The notes under the pieces: generated by a model | What the model was told of the DNA's origin: nothing | Databases searched by the model: none | What the model saw: the letters and a program-made list of their open reading frames with translations, nothing else | From: Gloeomargarita sp. SKYG116 | Lineage (GTDB): Bacteria; Cyanobacteriota; Cyanobacteriia; Gloeomargaritales; Gloeomargaritaceae | DNA length: 64,000 nucleotides | Direction: 5' to 3' | Assembly: GCA_025056115.1 (NCBI GenBank) | Contig: JANWVM010000006.1 | Span: forward strand, 1 to 64,000 | Position numbers and translations under genes: made by a program | Part shown: positions 1-8,231 of the stretch, in pieces | Layout of the letters: every line of letters starts with the position of its first letter | Numbering within the stretch: position 1 is the first letter of the stretch

Positions 1-54
1 TTGGATGACCAGCGCCACCCAGGCCGCTCCCAGCAGCACCAACACCCACCTCAT
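1..54 (-). CDS. Unknown membrane or secreted protein, N-terminal fragment cut by window edge
   Basis: Eighteen codons run from an ATG that overlaps the ubiX stop codon (ATGA) out of the window. The visible residues begin MRWVLVLLGAAWVALVIQ, which is a hydrophobic N-terminus that could be a signal or membrane anchor. The tight overlap suggests translational coupling to ubiX in one operon. Nothing more can be said about function from 18 residues. Confidence 0.5.
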   Translation of the reverse strand, partial: MRWVLVLLGAAWVALVIQ

Positions 55-659
55 GACCAGCGTTGCCATGGCACACAATCAATTCCCAACTGGTCCAACG
101 CCCGCGCCACGACAAAATCCACCAGATCCAGGATGGACTGGGGCTGATGATACCAAGCCGGAATGGCCGGGACAATGCGAGCGCCCGCCTCCGCCAAGGT
201 GGTGAGATTGCGCAAGTGAATGAGACTCAAGGGCGTTTCACGGGGCACTAACACCAAGCGCCGTCCCTCCTTGAGATGCACATCCGCCGCCCGCTCGATT
301 AAATCGCCGCTCAAGCCCGCCGCCAGCTTCGCCACTGTCCCCATACTACAAGGCATCACCACCATCCCCTGGGTGCGATAGGAACCGCTGGCAATCCCCG
401 CCCCGATGTCGCGCCAGTGATGGCAAATCAATTTCCCCGCTGTGGGCACCCCTACCTGTTCCCGCCAAAACATTTCCTGCTGGGGCACCGCCGGAATTTT
501 GACCCCCATCTCGTCGCTCCAGACGCGGTAGGCCCCCTGGGAAAGCACCAGTTCCACGATGTATTCGGCCTGGAGCAGATACTTCAGCGCGCGCAGGGCA
601 TAAATCTGTCCCGAAGCGCCTGTGGTTGCCAGCACCACCGGCCAGTGTTGCCCCGTCAT
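51..659 (-). CDS. ubiX: Flavin prenyltransferase UbiX
   Basis: This 202-residue protein matches the UbiX/Pad1 family, which attaches a dimethylallyl group to FMN to make the prenylated cofactor of UbiD-type decarboxylases. In cyanobacteria it serves decarboxylation in plastoquinone-related quinone synthesis. The N-terminal flavin loop TGASGQIYALRAL is clear, as are the MVVMPCSMGTVAKLA region and the C-terminal LVPRETPLSLIHLRNL block typical of the family. Length is normal. It overlaps the upstream TerB-like gene and the downstream unknown gene by 4 bases each, so the three are probably co-translated. Confidence 0.93.
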   Translation of the reverse strand: MTGQHWPVVLATTGASGQIYALRALKYLLQAEYIVELVLSQGAYRVWSDEMGVKIPAVPQQEMFWREQVGVPTAGKLICHHWRDIGAGIASGSYRTQGMVVMPCSMGTVAKLAAGLSGDLIERAADVHLKEGRRLVLVPRETPLSLIHLRNLTTLAEAGARIVPAIPAWYHQPQSILDLVDFVVARALDQLGIDCVPWQRWS

Positions 660-1075
660 GGGTGGGTGGCCTGCTGCACTAGGGTGCGAATCTGAGCGTG
701 ATTCATCCCAAAGGTTTCCCCCAAGACCGCCACCAGGTCATTTTCCTCCACCAGGGTAACCCCATCGGCCAGGGCTAATTTCGCCACTAATTTCACGGCA
801 GTTTCCCGGTCGGCTGGGTCAATCCCCCGCACCCCGGCCCAAAACAACTCCAAGGGGTCCACTGACTGCAACCACCGCTGTACCTGGGCCAGCAATTGGG
901 CATCCACGTCAATCCCCAAAGCCGTCAACTGGGTGCGCAATGCCGTCATCTCTAAAGGCGACACCTCATCGTCAATGGCTATCATCGCGGTTGCCAGCGC
1001 GGTCAAAGCTTCCTGCCGGTTCAAGGTCAACGCCGACGACACTGGTTGTCGAAAACATTGCCAAACGTAGCGCAT
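656..1075 (-). CDS. TerB-like helical protein
   Basis: A 139-residue, mostly helical protein with acidic residues spaced as in the tellurite-resistance TerB fold (for example AMIAIDDEVSPLE and ALADGVTLVEEND, two repeats of an Asp-containing turn). TerB-like domains are thought to bind metal ions, but the role in cyanobacteria is not established. It is the first gene of a set that continues into ubiX through an ATGA overlap. The assignment rests on pattern recognition of the paired acidic repeats. The biochemical role is unknown. Confidence 0.6.
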   Translation of the reverse strand: MRYVWQCFRQPVSSALTLNRQEALTALATAMIAIDDEVSPLEMTALRTQLTALGIDVDAQLLAQVQRWLQSVDPLELFWAGVRGIDPADRETAVKLVAKLALADGVTLVEENDLVAVLGETFGMNHAQIRTLVQQATHP

Positions 1076-1107
1076 GCAAGGGAATGAACGTGGCTGCCAC
1101 CCCTATT

Positions 1108-2184
1108 CTAAACCAGCAGGTCCTGCAGCGCCGGATGCACCAAGCGCCCGCCCATCGTGTTGACCCCCCGGCCCAAGGGCGTTCCTGGCTTCAGCGCGTC
1201 ATACCCATGTTCTGCCAGTTGCAGCAGGTAGGGCAACAAACTCTGGTTCAGGGCTTGGGTCGCCGTCCAGGGCACTGCGCCTGGCATGTTCGGCACCCCA
1301 TAGTGCAACACCCCGTAGCGCGTATAGACCGGTTGCGTGTGGGTGGTTGGTCGAGACGTCGCCACACACCCCCCCTGGTCCACCGCCACGTCCACAATCA
1401 CACTGCCCGGTTTCATCTGCTGCACCAGTTCCTCCGACACCAGGGTGGGTGTGCGTTTGCCTGGCACGAGCACCGCCCCGATGAGTAAATCCGCCGTCGG
1501 CACCATCTCAGCGATGTGGGTGCTGTTGCTGTACAAAAGCTGCACCCGAAACCCGAACAAATCCCCTAGGGCGTGGAGCCGGTCCAGGTTTAACTCAATG
1601 ATGGTCACCTGCGCCCCCAGTCCAATGGCCATCCGCGCCGCTTCCGTACCCACCACGCCGCCGCCTAGGATCACCACGTGGGCAGGTTTGACGCCTGGCA
1701 CGCCGCCGAGCAGCACCCCCCGTCCTCCTGCCGGTCGTTGCAGAAAATGACTCCCGAACTGCACCGCCAACCGCCCGGCAATCACACTCATGGGGTGCAA
1801 CAGGGGCAAGCGCCCATCCTCCAGTTCCACCATCTCGTAGGCAATGGCCGTTGTACCTGCCCGCAGCAGAGCTTTCGTTAACCCCGGCTGGGCCGCCAGA
1901 TGCAGGTAGGTAAACAGCAGCAAATCCGGTCGCAGAAAGTCGTATTCCACCGGCAAGGGTTCCTTCACCTTGACCACCAACTCCTGCGCCCAAGCCGTCG
2001 CCGCATCCGGCACTAGCAACGCCCCCGCCTGCCGGTAGTCCTCATCACTGAAGCCTGCCCCCTGACCCGCCTGGGTTTCCACCACCACCGTATGCCCGTG
2101 GGCCACTAGCGTCGCCACGCTTGCCGGACTCAGGCCCACCCGAAACTCTTGGTCTTTGATTTCCTTGGGTACCCCGATGCGCAT
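1108..2184 (-). CDS. ald: Alanine dehydrogenase
   Basis: Ald interconverts L-alanine and pyruvate plus ammonia with NAD(H). The family start MRIGVPKEIKDQEFRVGL is obvious, so the ATG eight codons inside the longest frame is chosen, giving 358 residues, close to the usual 360. The LFTYLHLAA segment carries the catalytic His region, PMSVIAGRLA follows, and the Rossmann motif GGGVVGTEAARMA binds NAD. It sits on the minus strand downstream of rnz-cysW with a short gap (about 37 bases), so it could share their transcript. All expected motifs are present. Confidence 0.95.
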   Translation of the reverse strand: MRIGVPKEIKDQEFRVGLSPASVATLVAHGHTVVVETQAGQGAGFSDEDYRQAGALLVPDAATAWAQELVVKVKEPLPVEYDFLRPDLLLFTYLHLAAQPGLTKALLRAGTTAIAYEMVELEDGRLPLLHPMSVIAGRLAVQFGSHFLQRPAGGRGVLLGGVPGVKPAHVVILGGGVVGTEAARMAIGLGAQVTIIELNLDRLHALGDLFGFRVQLLYSNSTHIAEMVPTADLLIGAVLVPGKRTPTLVSEELVQQMKPGSVIVDVAVDQGGCVATSRPTTHTQPVYTRYGVLHYGVPNMPGAVPWTATQALNQSLLPYLLQLAEHGYDALKPGTPLGRGVNTMGGRLVHPALQDLLV

Positions 2185-2221
2185 CCCCGTTTCCCGCGCT
2201 ATGGGCAATAGTGTAGCCCGT

Positions 2222-3040
2222 TTACCGGCGGTCTGTTTGTCCCACCAGCGCCTGTCCCGCCACCGTCACCAGCGCAATCACCGTCAACAGCGATGCCCCC
2301 GCAAAGGCCGCCACCGTCTGGTACTCCATGTACACTCGCTCGATGTGTAGCGTCAGGGTATTGGTCAGATTAATTACCTTGCCGGAGATCACCGCCGCTG
2401 CGCCGTATTCCCCGAGCGCTCGTGCCGTCGTCAGAATCACCCCGTACAACAGCGCCCAGCGAATTTGGGGCAACGTCACTCGCCAGAAAATTTGCCAGCC
2501 GTGCGCCCCCAAGGTTTGAGCCGCTTCTTCTTCTTCGCGGCCTGTGCTCTCCAACACCGGCAATACCTCCCGCACCACAAATGGCAAGGTCACAAACATG
2601 GTCGTGAGCACCAACCCCGGCGGCGCAAACACGATGGACAGTTTGAGCGCCTCGACCCAGTGACGGAATATCCCCACCGTGGGGCTATAGAGCAGGATAA
2701 ACATCAGTCCTACAATCACCGGCGAGATGGCCAGGGGCGCATCCAGCAACGTCAACACCAGCCCCTTCCCCGGCAAGGGATACCGCGCTAGTACCCAGGC
2801 CGCCACCAGCCCAAACACCGTGTTCAAGGGCACGGCAATCCCCACCACCAATAGCGTTAACCCAATGGCATGGAGCGCCTCCGGCGTCGTCAACCCCTGC
2901 ACGTAGGCCGACCAGCCCTCGCGGAATGCCTGGTAAAACACATTTGCCAGGGGCAACGCCACCATCAGCACCAGGTACAGCGTCGCCACAGCAATCAATC
3001 CCCAAGCCACCCATCCTTTTGGTCGCACTGGCTGTCGCAT
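2222..3040 (-). CDS. cysW: Sulfate/thiosulfate ABC transporter permease CysW
   Basis: A 272-residue inner-membrane permease with about six hydrophobic segments. The cytoplasmic EAA loop EAAQTLGAHGWQIFWRVTLP contacts the ATPase, and the sequence TARALGEYGAAAVISGKV is typical of the CysT/CysW/ModB group. Length and the long C-terminal segment (IERVYMEYQTVAAFAG) favour CysW over ModB. The start is the internal ATG followed by RQPVRPKG, which lies 2 bases after the rnz stop. The partners cysA, cysT and a binding protein are absent from the window, so the transporter genes are dispersed. Confidence 0.85.
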   Translation of the reverse strand: MRQPVRPKGWVAWGLIAVATLYLVLMVALPLANVFYQAFREGWSAYVQGLTTPEALHAIGLTLLVVGIAVPLNTVFGLVAAWVLARYPLPGKGLVLTLLDAPLAISPVIVGLMFILLYSPTVGIFRHWVEALKLSIVFAPPGLVLTTMFVTLPFVVREVLPVLESTGREEEEAAQTLGAHGWQIFWRVTLPQIRWALLYGVILTTARALGEYGAAAVISGKVINLTNTLTLHIERVYMEYQTVAAFAGASLLTVIALVTVAGQALVGQTDRR

Positions 3041-3042
3041 CC

Positions 3043-4020
3043 CTAGGCCCCTCCCGTTGCTGTGGTTGCCGGTACTCGCGTGCGGGGAATTGCATAGGTC
3101 CAAAAGTCCTGGGCCAGCACGGTGTTGGGGAAAATCGCTTGCGCTTCCGCCAGCAGATCCGACAGTTGGATGGGGTTGCCCGGCGCATAGCGAGGACTGA
3201 AATGGGTCAAGATGAGTTGCTTCACTCCCGCCGCCAGGGCCACCTGCGCCGCCATCGTCGAAGTTGAGTGCAATCGTTCAAAGGCCAGCGCCGCATCTAG
3301 GTGGGAAAACGTGGCCTCATGCACCAGCACATCCGCCCCCCGCGCCAGTTCCACCGCCTCGTCGCAGTAAATCGTATCGGTGCAATAGACAAAATGGCGA
3401 CCCGGTTGCGGCGGCCCACAGAACTCGCGCCCATCCAACACCCGGCCATCGGGAAGCGTCACCCTTTCCCCCCGCTTGAGTTGGCCATACACCGGCCCCG
3501 GCGGAATCCCCAACTGCTGCGCCTTGACCACATTGAACTCCCCAGGCCGGTCCCGTTCCGCCACCCGGTAGCCAAAAGCCGGCACCCGATGCTTCAACGG
3601 CGCGCAGGTTACCCGAAATTCCTCCTCCTCGTACACAACTCCCGGCGCCACGGCATGCACCCGCACCGGAAACCCAAACCGCATTTGGCTATAGCGCAAG
3701 CACGCTTTGATATAGCCCTGCAAATCCGGCGGCCCGTACACATCCACCGCGTGGTTATCCCCCGCTAGCCCACAACTAGCCAGCAACCCCATCAGCCCAA
3801 AGATATGGTCCCCATGCATGTGGGTAATGAAAATCCGGCGGATTTGACTGATACGCAACTCACTCCGCAACAACTGGTGCTGGGTGCCTTCGCCACAGTC
3901 AAACAACCAAATCTCGGCCCGCTGCGGCAACTTCAGGGCCACACTGGAGACATTGCGACTGCGGGTCGGCACCCCGGAACTGGTCCCTAAGAACGTAATC
4001 TCCACGCCACCGTTGCTCAT
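3043..4020 (-). CDS. rnz: Ribonuclease Z (tRNA 3' processing)
   Basis: RNase Z is a zinc-dependent metallo-beta-lactamase-fold endonuclease that trims tRNA 3' trailers. The start [16 protein letters not shown] is typical, so the ATG at 4020 replaces the 44-codon-longer frame. The metal-binding motif [11 protein letters not shown] is intact, with further ligands at [14 protein letters not shown] and LTHFSPRY. Length is 325 residues, normal for the bacterial short form. It is followed after 2 bases by cysW; this looks like a chance operon rather than a functional one. Confidence 0.95.
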   Translation of the reverse strand: MSNGGVEITFLGTSSGVPTRSRNVSSVALKLPQRAEIWLFDCGEGTQHQLLRSELRISQIRRIFITHMHGDHIFGLMGLLASCGLAGDNHAVDVYGPPDLQGYIKACLRYSQMRFGFPVRVHAVAPGVVYEEEEFRVTCAPLKHRVPAFGYRVAERDRPGEFNVVKAQQLGIPPGPVYGQLKRGERVTLPDGRVLDGREFCGPPQPGRHFVYCTDTIYCDEAVELARGADVLVHEATFSHLDAALAFERLHSTSTMAAQVALAAGVKQLILTHFSPRYAPGNPIQLSDLLAEAQAIFPNTVLAQDFWTYAIPRTRVPATTATGGA

Positions 4021-4169
4021 CCACTCCCTGATCAGTTTAGCGAACCCAGGTCCCCCCGCCGTTTGACGCGCCCGCTCCCACCCCCCTAAAATGAGAACAC
4101 AAGTTACAGAATGTAAATTTTGTAGCAAACGTGTTACATCAGGTTTCGACAAGCGGAGTGTAGGGTGCT

Positions 4170-4967
4170 ATGGGACGACGGTGGTACTGGGTTTGGAGCT
4201 TTTTAACGATAGTGATGGTGGGATGGGCGGTGGTGGCCGGTCCGGCGCTGGCCTACGACAATCCCGATTTGTTACCGGACCACCCGACCCCGATCATTGA
4301 CCTGAACCATTCCCTCACGGACCTCCAGCGCGCTGCTTTAGCCCAAGAGCTGGAAGACTTTGAGCGGGAACACGGCTGGAAGTTGCGGGTGGTGACCCAG
4401 TACGACCGGACGCCTGGCCGAGCAGTGAAGGAATTTTGGGGATTGGATGACCGCAGTGTGTTGCTGGTGGCCGACCCGCGCGGGGGCAATCTCTTGAGCT
4501 TCAACGTGGGGGATGCGGTCTATGCCAAAATGCCGCGCCTATTCTGGATCGAGCTACAGGCCCGGTTTGGGAATATGTTCTATGTGCGCGACCACGGGGA
4601 AGACCAGGCAATTATCCAATCGTTGCGAGTGATTGAAGCCTGTTTGGTCAAGGACGAAGGCTGTCGGGTGGTGCCCGGTTTACCCCGTGAGCAGTGGTTG
4701 CTGACGCTCATTACATCGCTGGTGGGGGGCGTCATTTGTGGGTTTGCGGCCCAACCCCGGCGTCCTGGCCAAGTCATTGCCTGGCAATGGGTGCTGATCT
4801 TTTCACCCCTGTGGGGGATGCTGTTTATCTCCTTTGGGATTGGGCCGGTGGTCAGTCGCACCAGTGATTGGTTGCCGGTGTTTCGCAACGTGGCGGGTTT
4901 CGCTATTGGGGTGTTGGTGGCCTACCTGAGTCCCATCTTTGGTGAGCCGTCTCCCTCCAAGACCTGA
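4170..4967 (+). CDS. TPM-domain protein, membrane-anchored
   Basis: The 265-residue product has an N-terminal signal segment (ending near GPALAYD), a central TPM domain of about 130 residues (LTDLQRAALAQELEDFE, WGLDDRSVLLVADPRGG) and two or three C-terminal hydrophobic segments. TPM domains occur in thylakoid-lumen proteins such as TLP18.3/Psb32, linked to photosystem II repair, and a lumenal or periplasmic location is inferred here. The specific role is not proven. Its 3' end overlaps the convergent carbonic-anhydrase-like gene by 46 bases. Confidence 0.75.
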   Translation: MGRRWYWVWSFLTIVMVGWAVVAGPALAYDNPDLLPDHPTPIIDLNHSLTDLQRAALAQELEDFEREHGWKLRVVTQYDRTPGRAVKEFWGLDDRSVLLVADPRGGNLLSFNVGDAVYAKMPRLFWIELQARFGNMFYVRDHGEDQAIIQSLRVIEACLVKDEGCRVVPGLPREQWLLTLITSLVGGVICGFAAQPRRPGQVIAWQWVLIFSPLWGMLFISFGIGPVVSRTSDWLPVFRNVAGFAIGVLVAYLSPIFGEPSPSKT

Positions 4968-5467
4968 CGCGCGTGTTGACGGGCCAGCGCCACGTAATGC
5001 TGGGCGTGGGTGATTAAATCAGCGGCTTCCTGGGGCGTCACTTCCCGAATCACTTTGGCGGGGATGCCAATCGCCAGGGAGTAATCGGGGATAGATTTGG
5101 TGACCACGGCGCCGGCTCCCAAGATGCACCCCTTGCCGATACGAACTCCGTTGAGCACGATGGCTCCCATCCCTACCATACTGCCGTCACCAATCTCGGC
5201 GCTGTGGATGATGGCCCGGTGTCCCACTGTCACCCATTCTCCCAAGACTGTTGGTTCACCAGGGTCGCCGTGCAGGATGCAGCCATCTTGGATATTGGTG
5301 CCCCGGCCTAGAATCACCGGACTGCAATCACCCCGCACCACTGCCTGATACCAGATATTCACCTCTGGCCCGATGCGCACGTCGCCAATCACGGTGGCAT
5401 TGGGAGCGATGAAACTGGCCTGGCTGGTATCGGGCCGTGAACAGTCTGCGTTGCCGAACTCCCTCAT
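4922..5467 (-). CDS. Gamma-class carbonic anhydrase-like hexapeptide protein
   Basis: A 181-residue left-handed beta-helix protein. Hexapeptide repeats run through NATVIGDVRIGPEVNIWYQAVVRGDC and onward. The three zinc-ligand histidines of gamma carbonic anhydrases are present, one in ILHGDPGEP and two in VGHRAIIHSAEI. Many YrdA-type homologues lack demonstrated activity, so carbonic anhydrase activity is only possible. It lacks the CcmM RuBisCO-like repeats, so it is not CcmM. Its start overlaps the stop of the upstream small gene by 4 bases. Confidence 0.85.
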   Translation of the reverse strand: MREFGNADCSRPDTSQASFIAPNATVIGDVRIGPEVNIWYQAVVRGDCSPVILGRGTNIQDGCILHGDPGEPTVLGEWVTVGHRAIIHSAEIGDGSMVGMGAIVLNGVRIGKGCILGAGAVVTKSIPDYSLAIGIPAKVIREVTPQEAADLITHAQHYVALARQHARQVLEGDGSPKMGLR

Positions 5468-5799
5468 GCCTGGGCCGCCAGTTCCTGCAGCGCCAGTACG
5501 GGTTGATAGGTATCAATGTCTGCCTGGGTGACGACGGTTTCTTCGCCAGCCGCGCAGGGATACACCACATACGTCCAAATCCCTGGCTGGCCCGCTTCGG
5601 CGCTTTCCGCCTCGTAAAATGTCACGGTGCCGTCTTCAGGGCATTCGTAGTAGGCCGAGTACACATCTTCCCAGTCGGCATCGGAGTCCGCCAGCGCCTC
5701 CCGGATATTGGCCAGCAAACCCGCCAGGTGATGGGGTTGGGTTTCCACCTGCACCAGCCGTTCTTCTTCCCAATAAAAGTTGTGCAATTCCAGTCCCAT
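5464..5799 (-). CDS. Conserved acidic hypothetical protein
   Basis: A 111-residue acidic soluble protein beginning MGLELHNFYWEEERLVQVET. I do not recognise a named domain. The composition, with many Asp and Glu, two Cys and no membrane segment, suggests a cytoplasmic protein. The start is a clear ATG and the gene is joined to the gamma carbonic anhydrase-like gene by an ATGA overlap, so the two are likely co-expressed. It is divergent from pstS across about 125 bases that should hold both promoters. Confidence 0.7.
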   Translation of the reverse strand: MGLELHNFYWEEERLVQVETQPHHLAGLLANIREALADSDADWEDVYSAYYECPEDGTVTFYEAESAEAGQPGIWTYVVYPCAAGEETVVTQADIDTYQPVLALQELAAQA

Positions 5800-5924
5800 G
5801 ATCCGCCCTGCCCAACAACTGTCGTTCCATTATAGGCTGAGCCTGTCAGAATGAAAGGCCGGGAAAATCCATCGCTCCCGCAGCGTTTAGGGTATTATCG
5901 AAGGCGAAGCGCGTGTTGGTGGGT

Positions 5925-6986
5925 ATGCGTCGGCGTCAATACCTCTATCTCACCTTGGCAACTGGTCTCGGGGCTGTCGCCTGTCAATCCCAACCGATAC
6001 CGCCACCTAAAACGGAACCCCCGCCCGGTCAACCCGTTTATCTCAACGGTGCTGGCGCCACCTTTCCGTCCTTCTTGTACTTGAAATGGTTTAGCGAGTA
6101 CCAGAAGATTTACCCGGAAGTGCAAATTTCTTATCAACCGATTGGGAGCGCTGCCGGTATCCAGCAATTTTTGACCGAAACAGTGGATTTTGCCGGTAGT
6201 GATGTGGCAATGACCGATGCCGAGGCAGCGCAGGTCAAACGGGGAGCGCTGTTTGTGCCCATGACCGCCGGCAGCATCGCGGTGGTCTATAACGTGCCAG
6301 GGGTGCCAACCGGCTTAAAGCTGTCTCGCCAAGTGTTGCCAGCCATTTTCTTGGGGAAAATTACGCGCTGGAATGACCCCGAAATTGCCGCTCTGAATCC
6401 AGACATAACCCTGCCGGATTTGCCCATCACTGTGGTTTATCGTTCCGATGGGAGTGGGACAACCGCCATTTTTACCCGGCATTTGAGCGCGATCGATCCC
6501 CTGTGGAAAAACCAGGTGGGGACGGGTTTGACGGTGAACTGGCCAGTGGGAACAGGGATCAAGGATAACGCCGGTATCAGCGCTCAAATCCAGCAAGGGC
6601 AAGGGGTCATCGGTTATGTGGAATTCGCCTATGCCAAGCAGTTACAACTGGCCACTGCCGCGTTGGAAAATAAGGCTGGCAAGTTCCTACTACCGACTCA
6701 AAATTCGGTGGAAAAGGGCGTGGCTGCTGTCGTCCTTGATGAACGCCTGCGCGGATTTGTAGATGACCCCACCAGCCCGGAAGCCTATCCGATTGTGAGT
6801 TATTCCTGGTTGCTGATTTATCAAAAATATGACGATAAGCGCAAGGGGGAAACCCTGCGCAAGTTTATCCAGTGGGCATTGATTGAAGGTCAAAAATTTG
6901 CAACTGAATTGGGATATGTGCCGCTGCCAGGACCAGTGGTGGCTAAGGCCCAGACCCTCATGAAAGAAAATACCCTCGTCGCTTGA
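5925..6986 (+). CDS. pstS: Phosphate ABC transporter substrate-binding protein PstS
   Basis: PstS captures phosphate in the periplasm for the PstSCAB transporter. The ATG at 5925 gives MRRRQYLYLTLATGLGAVAC, a lipoprotein-type signal with Cys at position 20; an upstream GTG at 5913 is the alternative. Family motifs follow: YLNGAGATFPSFLYLKW, YQPIGSAAGIQQF, the phosphate-binding YRSDGSGTTAIF and NAGISAQIQQ. Mature length is normal. pstC, pstA and pstB are not in the window, so this is a separate binding-protein gene, as is common in cyanobacteria with several pstS copies. A methyltransferase gene follows after 11 bases. Confidence 0.93.
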   Translation: MRRRQYLYLTLATGLGAVACQSQPIPPPKTEPPPGQPVYLNGAGATFPSFLYLKWFSEYQKIYPEVQISYQPIGSAAGIQQFLTETVDFAGSDVAMTDAEAAQVKRGALFVPMTAGSIAVVYNVPGVPTGLKLSRQVLPAIFLGKITRWNDPEIAALNPDITLPDLPITVVYRSDGSGTTAIFTRHLSAIDPLWKNQVGTGLTVNWPVGTGIKDNAGISAQIQQGQGVIGYVEFAYAKQLQLATAALENKAGKFLLPTQNSVEKGVAAVVLDERLRGFVDDPTSPEAYPIVSYSWLLIYQKYDDKRKGETLRKFIQWALIEGQKFATELGYVPLPGPVVAKAQTLMKENTLVA

Positions 6987-6997
6987 GGAGATAGGTT

Positions 6998-7522
6998 GTG
7001 ACCTTGCGCCTGCACATTGGCGGTAAACACCCCCACCCGGACTGGAAAATTGTCGATATTGAACCGCGCCCGGAGGTGGATTACGTAACCGATGCCGCCG
7101 ATCTACACATGTTTGCTGATGAATCCGTGGATGCGATCTACGCCAGTCATGTCCTGGAGCATTTTCACTATGGGTTGAATAATGAATTACTGCGGGTCTT
7201 GACCGAATGGCGGCGCGTGTTGAAACCAGGGGGGAAGTTGTTTATCAGCGTACCAGATTTGCGAGTGCTGTGCTGGTTGTATTGTCACCCCAATCTGTTA
7301 CCTGAAGAGCGGTTTCATCTGATGCGGATTATCTTTGGCGGCCAGGTGAATGAATACGATGTGCACAAGGCCGGTTTAGATGCCGATATTTTGGGGATGT
7401 ATTTAGCCGAAGCTGGTTTTAGTAGTTATGAACAGGTGAGTGAATTTCATCTATTCCCCGATTGCAGTCGGATGCGGATTTTGGACACCTTGATCAGCCT
7501 GAATGTGATTGCCACCCGTTAA
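6998..7522 (+). CDS. Class I SAM-dependent methyltransferase
   Basis: A 174-residue protein with a GTG start. The sequence IGGKHPHPDWKIVDIEP, ASHVLEHF and EWRRVLKPGGKLFISVPD is the pattern of short methyltransferases often found in polysaccharide or nucleotide-sugar gene sets. The usual motif I glycine loop is reduced to GGKHPHPDW, as in that subgroup. The substrate is unknown. It directly follows pstS and its 3' end overlaps the convergent rimI by 72 bases. Confidence 0.8.
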   Translation: MTLRLHIGGKHPHPDWKIVDIEPRPEVDYVTDAADLHMFADESVDAIYASHVLEHFHYGLNNELLRVLTEWRRVLKPGGKLFISVPDLRVLCWLYCHPNLLPEERFHLMRIIFGGQVNEYDVHKAGLDADILGMYLAEAGFSSYEQVSEFHLFPDCSRMRILDTLISLNVIATR

Positions 7523-7951
7523 ACATCGCCGCCAGAGAATCAAGGCATCGTCATCAGGGTTTCGGTAATAACCAGGACGGCGGCCCACGATGCGAAAGCC
7601 ACAGGATTGGTAAAGGTGTAGGGCAATGGTGTTCTGGCTGCGCACTTCCAAGGTGGCGTGGGCGATAGCGGGGGGCAGTGCTTGGAGGAGGTAATTAAGG
7701 GTGGCACGACCCACACCTCGACCCCGGTGGGCAGGATGCACAGCCAGTAGGACAATGTGGGCTTCATCAAGAATTAACCAGGCGGCGGCCATGCTGATCA
7801 ACTCAGTAGGGGACGCATCACCAACAAACACAGTGCTGGATTTGCCCAATTCTTCTGCATACTGCGACGCCGACCACCATCCCCCGAAAGCGGCCTGGTC
7901 GAGGGCAACCACAGCAGCCAAGTCGGCAGGGGTCAAGTGGCGCAGGGGCAT
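7451..7951 (-). CDS. rimI: GNAT N-acetyltransferase, RimI-like
   Basis: A 166-residue GNAT-fold acetyltransferase. The acetyl-CoA loop LAVHPAHRGRGVGRATL and the NTIALHLYQSCGFRIVGRR segment are characteristic of RimI, which acetylates the N-terminal Ala of ribosomal protein S18. It carries a C-terminal tail of about 20 residues that overlaps the methyltransferase gene on the other strand. That tail may be a chance extension after loss of an earlier stop. The substrate is inferred from the family only. Confidence 0.82.
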   Translation of the reverse strand: MPLRHLTPADLAAVVALDQAAFGGWWSASQYAEELGKSSTVFVGDASPTELISMAAAWLILDEAHIVLLAVHPAHRGRGVGRATLNYLLQALPPAIAHATLEVRSQNTIALHLYQSCGFRIVGRRPGYYRNPDDDALILWRRCLTGGNHIQADQGVQNPHPTAIGE

Positions 7952-8231
7952 GATGGGTCAATGAGGGGAATGGATTGCACGTTGGTTTGTCAGCATCGCC
8001 GGTGGTTTCGCCCTATTTTTTTGCCCAGAGCTGGCCTGTGGGTAGGGACAACCGCACTGGTCGCTGCTCGGGCCGGCTGGTTGCAATTGATGGATAGACC
8101 TTCCCACTCGTCGTTTGTTGGAACCTGCTCTTCCTTTAGGGTTCGTTGAACTACACACCAAGGCTGTCCTTTCCCTAACGTAGTAAGTATCCTATCCTGG
8201 TCATCAACCAATCCGCGTTATTGGCAGACCT
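7952..8231. other. Divergent intergenic region between rimI and topA
   Basis: About 280 bases that should carry the promoters of rimI and topA. Small overlapping frames of 67-73 codons occur on both strands, but none shows a recognisable family or a convincing ribosome site. The stretch contains several short inverted segments but no tRNA, SRP or tmRNA signature that I recognise. An unannotated small RNA is possible but not supported. Confidence 0.4.

Noticed and set aside
4123-4140. TGTAGCAAACGTGTTACA, an imperfect inverted repeat before the TPM gene that might be a CRP/FNR- or NtcA-like site
   Set aside because: The symmetry is only good in the outer 4 bases and spacing fits none of the known motifs (NtcA needs GTA-N8-TAC).
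7998-8170. Possible 6S or SRP RNA in the topA upstream region
   Set aside because: The conserved SRP tetraloop-type core and the 6S central bubble could not be recognised.
7937-8211. Overlapping frames of 67-73 codons on both strands between rimI and topA
   Set aside because: No family resemblance, no clear ribosome site, and the frames shadow each other; treated as promoter region.
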